Source: Bathyarchaeum sp965602795
Lineage (GTDB): Archaea; Thermoproteota; Bathyarchaeia; Bathyarchaeales; Bathyarchaeaceae
NCBI GenBank assembly: GCA_965602795.1
Contig: CBFCZR010000055.1
Coordinates: 1-10,148 of the forward strand
Direction of reading: 5' to 3'
Length of the DNA: 10,148 bases
The position numbers and the translations under genes were made by a program. Positions within the stretch are counted from its first letter, which is position 1. The number at the start of each line of letters is the position of its first letter. Of the stretch, positions 4,890 to 10,148 are shown in pieces. The notes under the pieces were generated by a model. The model was given only the letters and a program-made list of their open reading frames with translations. It was not told where the DNA came from and ran no database searches.

Positions 4890-7769
4890 TTGCCAGAGAG
4901 ACCCAAAAACGTTTTCGACGGTTTCGTTAAGCCTATCCGCCGGTTGGTTGAAGAAAAAGGTTTCAAAGAGCCTACTGAAACCCAAGAAAAGGCTATCCCC
5001 GAGATTCTTGAGGGAAAAAATGTTCTCCTCATATCTCCAACCGCTACTGGAAAGACTGAATCAGCTGTTCTTCCGGTTCTCGACATGCTTCTCAGAACCC
5101 CTCAAAGAAGACGGGGAATTAAAGTTCTGTATGTTACTCCCCTCAAAGCATTGAACAGGGACATGCTTGAGCGTCTAGAGTGGTGGTGCAACAACCTTGA
5201 CATTAAACTGGCTGTTAGACACGGCGACACCGACACCAAAGAAAGAACCAGACAGGCCAGAAGCCCCCCAGACATGCTGATAACCACCCCCGAAACCCTG
5301 CAAGCCATCCTGCCGGGAAGACTGATGCGCCAGCACCTCAGCGCGGTCAGATGGGTGATAGTGGACGAGGTTCATGAGATGGCGGACAGCAAGAGGGGAA
5401 GCCAGTTGTCTCTGGCGCTGGAGCGACTGCGATGGGTAACTGGAAGGGAATTTCAGCGCATCGGGTTGTCAGCCACGATTGGCAGTCCACAAAAGGTTGC
5501 TCAGTTTCTGGTGGGGTCAGACCGTGAAGTCAAAATTGTGAGGGTTACGTTGGCGCGGCTAACGGATCTGAAGATACTTTTTCCGCAACCCGCACAGGAA
5601 GACTACGAACTGGCTGCAGCCTTGTTTACGCATCCTGAGGTTGCCGCTCGCCTCCGGGTTATTCGCCGATACATCGAAGCCCACAGATCAGTTCTCCTCT
5701 TCACCAACACCCGCTCCATCTCAGAGGTATTAGCCAGCCGATTCAAGGTTTGGGACGTAAACTTCCCCGTTTCCATCCATCACGGCTCCTTGGCTAAACC
5801 CTCTAGAATAGCTGCGGAACGGGGACTGAAGAACGGCGAATTGAAAGGCCTTGTTGCAACCTCGTCTCTGGAGCTGGGAATAGATGTGGGACGCATCGAC
5901 ATGGTGATCCAATATATGAGCCCCAGGCAGGTTACCCGTCTCATTCAGCGAATCGGCAGAAGCGGGCACAGGATCGGACGCGTTCCAAAGGGCGTTATAA
6001 TCACCATGGATTCAGATGACACCCTAGAGGCTATGGCTATCGCCCGCAGAACCATAAACGAAGAAATGGAGCCTCTGCAGGTCCCGCCTAAGCCTTACGA
6101 CGTTCTTGCCCATCAGATTTCTGGTCTCCTGATGAAGCAGAGACAGTGGAGTTTCAGCGAAATTCATGAACTCTTCAGGAAGGCGTTCCCCTACGATGAC
6201 CTCACCGTAGAAGACATCGGAAAAGTTCTAGATTATATGCATCGTCGTTTTCCAAGATTCGCATGGGTTTCCGAAGAAGACATGATGGCAATTAAGCCTC
6301 GGCGAACCAAGCCTCTCTACGAATACTACTTCGACAACCTGTCCATGATTCCTGCAGAAAAGAAGTTTCTGGTTATCGACGACAGTCAGGACTCTGCTGT
6401 AGGTGTTCTGGATGAAGCCTTCGTCGCCGAGTACGGCAAACCCAGCGTCAAGTTCATCATTCAGGGTAGACCTTGGCAGATTGTAAGCGTTTCCGGCGAC
6501 CAAATTTTCGTGAAGCAGACCGAGGACCCAACCGGAGCCATTCCCAGCTGGATCGGAGAGGAGATTCCTGTTCCCTTTGATATAGCCCAAGAGGTTGGCC
6601 AGATCAGAGGCTTCGTGGAAGAACAGAAAAAAAACGGAAAAATAAATACCACAATCGCCGAGGAATTGGCTGAGAAATATCCTGCTGACCCCGAAACTGT
6701 ATTGCGAGCAATACGCGAAACCGCTGAGCATGTCAAGAAGGGTTACCCTGTTCCCACGGATAAACGGCTTCTGGTTGAGGACTGGGAAGACTTCGTGATA
6801 CTGCACACCAACTTCGGCTCCTTGACAAACAGAGCTTTGGCTCAGCTGCTGGGTCACATTTTGTCCGATCAAACCGGATACAGCGTTGTGGTTCAGCATG
6901 ACCCCTACCGCATCTTCGTGAATACAATGGGCGCCGTCAACGCCGACCGCATACTGGAAGTTTTAGATGCCATGAAACGGATGAGCGAACTGGAAATCCG
7001 GGACATTATGATTCGTTCTATAGTCAAAACTGGGCTTTTCAAGAGGCGCATGTTCCATGTGGCCAGAAGATTCGGTGCCATACAGAAGTGGGTTGACCTG
7101 AGCAGGGTGAGTCTCCGCAAATTGTTGGAGAGCTTCGAGGACACAGCCATCTACGATGAGGCTCTGAAGGAGATTTTCAGGAAAGACTTGGATCTGGAGC
7201 AGGCAATCACTGTTCTATCCGCTATTCGGGAAGGAACTATTGAAGTTCGGAAGTTAGAGACTGTGGGGGATGCTTCTCCGGTTGCGCGGGTTGGAATAGA
7301 AAAAGTCAGCATGAAAACTGATTTGATTCCCCCTGAACGCATGAAACTTATTCTGGTAGAGTCAGCTAGAGCGCGTCTCCTCAACGAGGTTCGAACCTTC
7401 ATATGCACCAAATGCTGGGACTATCAAGAAATGATTCGAATCAACGACCTGCCAGAAAAGCCTGTTTGCCCCAAATGCGGCTCTCCCGCCTTAGGCATGC
7501 TACGAAGAAGCGAAGCTGGAGTCCAGTCTCTGGTGGACAAGAGAGGAGAAAAATTGACGAAAAGCGAGACCAAAATTAAGCGGCAGGCAGCAAAAACGGC
7601 TAGGCTCCTTTCCAAATACGGCAAAGCAGCTACTGTTTCTCTCTGTGGACGAAACCTGCAAGCCTTTGACGCAGAAGAAATCCTAAAAAAAGAGGATGCA
7701 CTTTCAGACCACTTCTTCGAACTGATCACAGAAGCTGAAAAGAACTCTCTGAAACGTAAATTCTGGTAA
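4890..7769 (+). CDS. lhr: Lhr-family superfamily 2 helicase (archaeal aLhr) with C-terminal zinc ribbon
   Basis: This 959-residue ATP-dependent 3'-5' DNA/RNA helicase belongs to the Lhr (large helicase-related) family, linked to genome maintenance and RNA metabolism. RecA domain 1 has TQEKAIP (Q-motif region, 31-37), Walker A SPTATGKTE (49-57), TPLKAL (83-88), ITTPETLQ (131-138), DEVH (159-162) and SATIG (194-198). RecA domain 2 has FTNTRS, HHGS, ATSSLELGIDVG and motif VI QRIGRSGHRIGR (353-364). A winged helix and the Lhr-specific domain 4 follow. Near the end, C839-x2-C842 and C860-x2-C863 form a zinc ribbon, then a basic tail of about 90 residues. The start is TTG at 4890, with GGTG at 4876-4879; VFDGFVKPIRRLV is the usual N-terminus. 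Whether it is aLhr1 or aLhr2 needs a tree. It is a single gene with no co-transcribed partner. Confidence 0.93.
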   Translation: MPERPKNVFDGFVKPIRRLVEEKGFKEPTETQEKAIPEILEGKNVLLISPTATGKTESAVLPVLDMLLRTPQRRRGIKVLYVTPLKALNRDMLERLEWWCNNLDIKLAVRHGDTDTKERTRQARSPPDMLITTPETLQAILPGRLMRQHLSAVRWVIVDEVHEMADSKRGSQLSLALERLRWVTGREFQRIGLSATIGSPQKVAQFLVGSDREVKIVRVTLARLTDLKILFPQPAQEDYELAAALFTHPEVAARLRVIRRYIEAHRSVLLFTNTRSISEVLASRFKVWDVNFPVSIHHGSLAKPSRIAAERGLKNGELKGLVATSSLELGIDVGRIDMVIQYMSPRQVTRLIQRIGRSGHRIGRVPKGVIITMDSDDTLEAMAIARRTINEEMEPLQVPPKPYDVLAHQISGLLMKQRQWSFSEIHELFRKAFPYDDLTVEDIGKVLDYMHRRFPRFAWVSEEDMMAIKPRRTKPLYEYYFDNLSMIPAEKKFLVIDDSQDSAVGVLDEAFVAEYGKPSVKFIIQGRPWQIVSVSGDQIFVKQTEDPTGAIPSWIGEEIPVPFDIAQEVGQIRGFVEEQKKNGKINTTIAEELAEKYPADPETVLRAIRETAEHVKKGYPVPTDKRLLVEDWEDFVILHTNFGSLTNRALAQLLGHILSDQTGYSVVVQHDPYRIFVNTMGAVNADRILEVLDAMKRMSELEIRDIMIRSIVKTGLFKRRMFHVARRFGAIQKWVDLSRVSLRKLLESFEDTAIYDEALKEIFRKDLDLEQAITVLSAIREGTIEVRKLETVGDASPVARVGIEKVSMKTDLIPPERMKLILVESARARLLNEVRTFICTKCWDYQEMIRINDLPEKPVCPKCGSPALGMLRRSEAGVQSLVDKRGEKLTKSETKIKRQAAKTARLLSKYGKAATVSLCGRNLQAFDAEEILKKEDALSDHFFELITEAEKNSLKRKFW

Positions 7770-7794
7770 AAAACCCTAAATATTTGGAATTATA

Positions 7795-7835
7795 GCATAT
7801 ATTCTAGTTGTTTGGAGAGTTTATTTGTATAAAAA
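7795..7835 (+). promoter_or_regulatory. Promoter region of the glycosylase/DUF6884 pair
   Basis: Two TATA-like elements occur between the helicase stop and the ATG at 7862: GCATATATTC (7795-7804) and TATAAAAA (7828-7835). The first predicts transcription start near 7825, leaving room for the GAGGGT ribosome-binding site at 7848-7853. The second predicts a start near 7855, downstream of that site. The first is therefore more consistent with the leader seen. Confidence 0.4.
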
Positions 7836-7861
7836 TTAACCTTTACTGAGGGTTGTGTTAT

Positions 7862-8725
7862 ATGAGGAAAAAATTTGAGGTCGAGTTTGCTGTCGACAAT
7901 TCGAAGGCATTTAAAATCGCAGAGCGGCTTATTGACCAATTCTATGGGCACAAAGGTGTTTTTAAAAACTACTCAATGCCCGAGTACGTTTTGCCTAGAA
8001 ACTTGAAAGAGGGGTCTAAAGAGCACGCTTTGTTCTTCACTTATGTTATTTCAATAGACTATATGACCGACGCGGAGAAGTTGTGGAGAAAATCGAGAGG
8101 AGCCTATGAACTTTATCCAGAAAGATTTACGCCAGAAGAGATTTTGCAAGTTAGTCCAAGAACCGTCGAGACCTTTGTTAAGAAGCTTGGAGCTAGATTC
8201 TATTCAAACGCTGCGAAGACATGGATCAAAATTTCCAAACTACTTATTGATAAATACGAGGGAGATCCAAGAAACATAACTAAGAAACCGTTAGAAATCG
8301 CTGAAATAAAGAAACGCCTGCAGGTGTTTCCGTATCTGCGCGGTAACAAGCTTTCAAATTTCTACATCAGGGCAATGGGTGAAACAGGGCTTTTCACCGT
8401 TAAGAACCTTAATGAGCTTGACATACCCGTTGACAAACAAGTGGCTAGATTCACTATCTATACAGGGGTTGTTAAACTTTTGAGTGAACCTTTTCAAGGA
8501 TGTGTACATGAACCACCTTTACGCGGTCTAATCGAAGAAGTTTGGAGGAAGGCAGCAAAGAAATTAGGTAATTCTCCATGGAAATTGGACGAGCCCATTT
8601 GGACAATAGGATCGAAGCTTTGTAGCGGCAGAAATTGTGGAAAATGCCCTGTTAAAGATTTGTGTGAGCAAACTAAAGGAATAGTCTTCAAAGAAAATAC
8701 AGCCATATGGAGTCGCACAAGTTGA
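7862..8725 (+). CDS. Fe-S HhH-GPD DNA glycosylase-like protein
   Basis: This 287-residue protein looks like a divergent member of the endonuclease III/MutY superfamily, which flips out and excises damaged or modified bases. An N-terminal extension (1-50) precedes the helical core, whose first helix reads EHALFFTYVISIDYMTDAEKLW (54-75). YLRGNKLSNF (158-167) stands where the helix-hairpin-helix LPGVGxKTA is expected, but is degenerate. IPVDKQVARFTIYTGVV (188-204) matches the VDTHVxR segment, so Asp191 would be the catalytic aspartate. The C-terminus has C254-x4-C259-x2-C262-x5-C268, an [4Fe-4S] loop like that of endonuclease III except for x4 instead of x6. The ATG at 7862 has GAGGGT at 7848-7853; a TTG at 7853 lies too close to it. 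The gene overlaps the DUF6884 gene downstream. The substrate is unknown; a base-modifying role, as for glycosylase-fold enzymes of phage thymine hypermodification, is also possible. Confidence 0.75.
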   Translation: MRKKFEVEFAVDNSKAFKIAERLIDQFYGHKGVFKNYSMPEYVLPRNLKEGSKEHALFFTYVISIDYMTDAEKLWRKSRGAYELYPERFTPEEILQVSPRTVETFVKKLGARFYSNAAKTWIKISKLLIDKYEGDPRNITKKPLEIAEIKKRLQVFPYLRGNKLSNFYIRAMGETGLFTVKNLNELDIPVDKQVARFTIYTGVVKLLSEPFQGCVHEPPLRGLIEEVWRKAAKKLGNSPWKLDEPIWTIGSKLCSGRNCGKCPVKDLCEQTKGIVFKENTAIWSRTS

Positions 8726-9150
8726 AAAGTTTAGGTTTAATTTCCTGCACGAAATCCAAACAAGACTATGAATGTGCTGCTTATAAAATGTATTCAACTT
8801 CTGACTTGTTCCGTAAAGCATACTGTTATGCTTCAAAAACCTATGATTTTGTAGCCATTCTAAGCGCAAAATATGGACTGCTATTTCCTGACGACATAAT
8901 AAAGCCGTACGATTTGACTTTGAACACTATGCGATCTCAGCAAAGAAAAGAATGGGCAAAAACTGTATTCTACAAAATGCAAAATAGATTAAATCTCAAA
9001 GATTTTGACAAGATTTTTTTTCATGCTGGAGCAAAATATAGAGAACATCTAATTCCAAAACTAGAAAATATCGGTATTCAATGCGAAATCCCATTGCAGC
9101 ATCTTAGCATTGGAAAGCAGAAAAAATGGTATAAAAAACATGGATGTTGA
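8722..9150 (+). CDS. DUF6884 family protein (YaaA-like)
   Basis: This 142-residue protein starts MKSLGLISCTKSKQ. It matches what I know of the DUF6884 family: an N-terminal ISCTKSK (7-13), ILSAKYGLLFPDDIIKPYDLTL (46-67) and a C-terminal HAGAKYREHL...PLQHLSIGKQ (101-133). The middle motif also resembles YaaA (LYGxLxPxDxxxPYxL), a DNA-binding peroxide-stress protein, so a shared fold is likely. The enzymatic role of DUF6884 is unsettled. The TTG at 8722 is favoured: it makes a 4-nt TTGA overlap with the glycosylase stop, has GGAG at 8709-8712 nine nt upstream, and puts the family N-terminus at residue 1. An ATG at 8707 adds five residues but has no ribosome-binding site. The tight coupling implies that the two proteins act together. 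It ends 10 bp from a convergent gene. Confidence 0.78.
   Translation: MKSLGLISCTKSKQDYECAAYKMYSTSDLFRKAYCYASKTYDFVAILSAKYGLLFPDDIIKPYDLTLNTMRSQQRKEWAKTVFYKMQNRLNLKDFDKIFFHAGAKYREHLIPKLENIGIQCEIPLQHLSIGKQKKWYKKHGC
9121..9138 (-). terminator. Possible T-tract terminator of the radical SAM gene
   Basis: On the minus strand two T6 runs (9138-9133 and 9126-9121) lie 23-40 nt beyond the radical SAM stop codon, inside the 3' end of the convergent DUF6884 gene. The 10-bp gap between the genes leaves no other room for a terminator. There is no clear hairpin. Confidence 0.3.
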
Positions 9151-9160
9151 TATACGTTAA

Positions 9161-10148
9161 CTACTGAACTTGTTTGTTTTGGCGTAGGTAGCGGTAGATG
9201 AATCGTATGGGCGCAGGACCCACGCTTGTCTTTCCGTTTCTCTCATCTTGAATCATGGTTGCCAAGTCGTAATCGTAATCTTCTTTGCATTGGCGAATCA
9301 GTTTCCTAGCCTGTTTGGTGCCATACGAAAACAGAAACCTCAGCCCATACCCTTTGATTCCGTTTTTGGTGAGAAAATATTCCTGAAGAAGGTTCTGTCC
9401 CCAATTTATGTTGTGCTCCCAGCACTTCAGGAAAAGTTCAGACTGTTTAGGTGTTATTTTATCGATAGTGAACGATTCGGTTTTTCCTCTCAGTTCTCCC
9501 ATTGACACAAGAAACAAGGGAACAATCAAACTCTTGAAACTCTTCAGTTCCTCCAGCAGATCAATGGTTAAGTCAACATCTTTTTCGATTTCGCCGGGGA
9601 GACCGATAATCAGAGTGGCGCATGGAACCCAGCAGTTCTCTGCCATAATCTCAAAAGCTTCTATAACCACTTGAGGCCAGTCCTCCGGCTCGAAGGGTCT
9701 GCATTTTCCCTTCATGTTCTTTTCAATCAGCCGTGGGCTACCCGTTTCCAAGCCTGTTTGCCCGCTAAGCCATCCGCCGTCCTCGCCTGCACCCAGAATG
9801 TTAGAGATTTCCTCAACAGCATCCGGTGCGCTTGCAATGGAGGAGAGGGCAAAGTGGCTCATTCCTACAGCGTTAACTCCCGGATAACTCCTAACCGTTT
9901 TGAAAAGATCTACTACGGCCTCTTCGTTCACTTCTAATCCTTTAGCCTTGTACCTGAGAACATCTTCTGCATGCAGTAATGGTCGTTTACCCGCCCTAAG
10001 ATTGACTTTCACCTCTTTCAGGATGTCTTTTATTGGGAGGCAACGGTAACGTTGAAGCGTGGGGACACAGAAGTCGCAGCCGCGTCCACATCCCCGGGCA
10101 ATCTCAACTATTCCATCTATTGTTGCTTCCTTAATCAAGGAGATTTCT
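9161..10148 (-). CDS. Radical SAM protein, probably B12-binding type, C-terminal part (runs off right edge)
   Basis: The frame is open from the window edge through EISLIKEATIDGIVEIARGC to a TAG at 9163-9161: 328 residues of a longer protein whose N-terminus lies outside. CGRGCDFC (C20-x3-C24-x2-C27 in the visible part) is the radical SAM motif binding [4Fe-4S] and S-adenosylmethionine. GLETGSPRL (about 142-150) and TLIIGLPGE are typical of the MiaB/B12-dependent branch, where an N-terminal cobalamin-binding domain precedes the TIM barrel. That domain is inferred and not seen. Many archaeal enzymes of this class are uncharacterised methyltransferases or RNA/cofactor-modifying enzymes; substrate cannot be told. 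A TTG at 10138 is not a credible start because the frame continues upstream with the typical pre-barrel sequence. The gene is convergent with the DUF6884 gene. Confidence 0.85.
   Translation of the reverse strand, partial: EISLIKEATIDGIVEIARGCGRGCDFCVPTLQRYRCLPIKDILKEVKVNLRAGKRPLLHAEDVLRYKAKGLEVNEEAVVDLFKTVRSYPGVNAVGMSHFALSSIASAPDAVEEISNILGAGEDGGWLSGQTGLETGSPRLIEKNMKGKCRPFEPEDWPQVVIEAFEIMAENCWVPCATLIIGLPGEIEKDVDLTIDLLEELKSFKSLIVPLFLVSMGELRGKTESFTIDKITPKQSELFLKCWEHNINWGQNLLQEYFLTKNGIKGYGLRFLFSYGTKQARKLIRQCKEDYDYDLATMIQDERNGKTSVGPAPIRFIYRYLRQNKQVQ

Noticed and set aside
6228..6899. 223-residue open frame on the minus strand inside the helicase gene
   Set aside because: It lies wholly opposite the conserved Lhr domain 4 region, has no ribosome-binding site or recognisable domain, and its composition is what the complement of the helicase codons gives.
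1..10148. CRISPR array, insertion sequence, integrase or attachment site
   Set aside because: No regularly spaced repeats, transposase motifs, terminal inverted repeats or tRNA-linked duplications are visible on either strand.

Overview
This window is archaeal chromosome. It carries a TATA-binding protein gene, a Sec11-type (Ser/His) signal peptidase, a large Lhr-family superfamily 2 helicase, an archaeal-style winged-helix protein and several small zinc ribbons. TATA-like boxes and GGAGG or GGTG ribosome-binding sites precede many genes. The mix, including a short conserved zinc-ribbon protein of a kind I associate with TACK archaea, suggests a Bathyarchaeia-like or other TACK-lineage genome. 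That placement is inference; there is no rRNA here to confirm it.

Layout, left to right. (1) Positions 1-496, minus strand: the N-terminal part of a LarA-type nickel-dependent racemase homologue that runs off the left edge. It is divergent from pyrE (orotate phosphoribosyltransferase, 615-1232, plus), with a perfect inverted repeat between them. (2) 1356-3064, plus: a small zinc-ribbon protein, then a tight run of three overlapping genes: a secreted or membrane-anchored protein, a four-helix membrane protein and a winged-helix protein. None has a function I can name. (3) 3132-4695, minus: TBP, signal peptidase, a structured and probably transcribed non-coding segment ending in a T-tract, and a 56-residue zinc-ribbon protein. 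(4) 4890-7769, plus: the 959-residue Lhr-type helicase with a C-terminal zinc ribbon. (5) 7862-9150, plus, visibly AT-richer than the helicase gene: an overlapping gene pair encoding an Fe-S HhH-GPD DNA-glycosylase-like protein and a DUF6884 (YaaA-like) protein. (6) 9161-10148, minus: a radical SAM protein of the kind usually fused to a B12-binding domain, running off the right edge.

How the genes fit together. The core is mostly housekeeping: pyrimidine synthesis, basal transcription, protein export and RNA/DNA helicase work. The part most likely to be an undescribed system is the coupled glycosylase-like/DUF6884 pair. A base-flipping Fe-S protein is co-translated with a member of a family resembling YaaA, which suggests DNA (or RNA) base repair, modification or defence. 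Other points worth attention: TBP has no usable ATG/GTG/TTG start that preserves its first DNA-binding strand and appears to begin at ATA; there is a cluster of hairpins 3' of the 56-residue zinc-ribbon gene; TTG/GTG starts are unusually common; and the PyrE catalytic loop has lost two conserved lysines.
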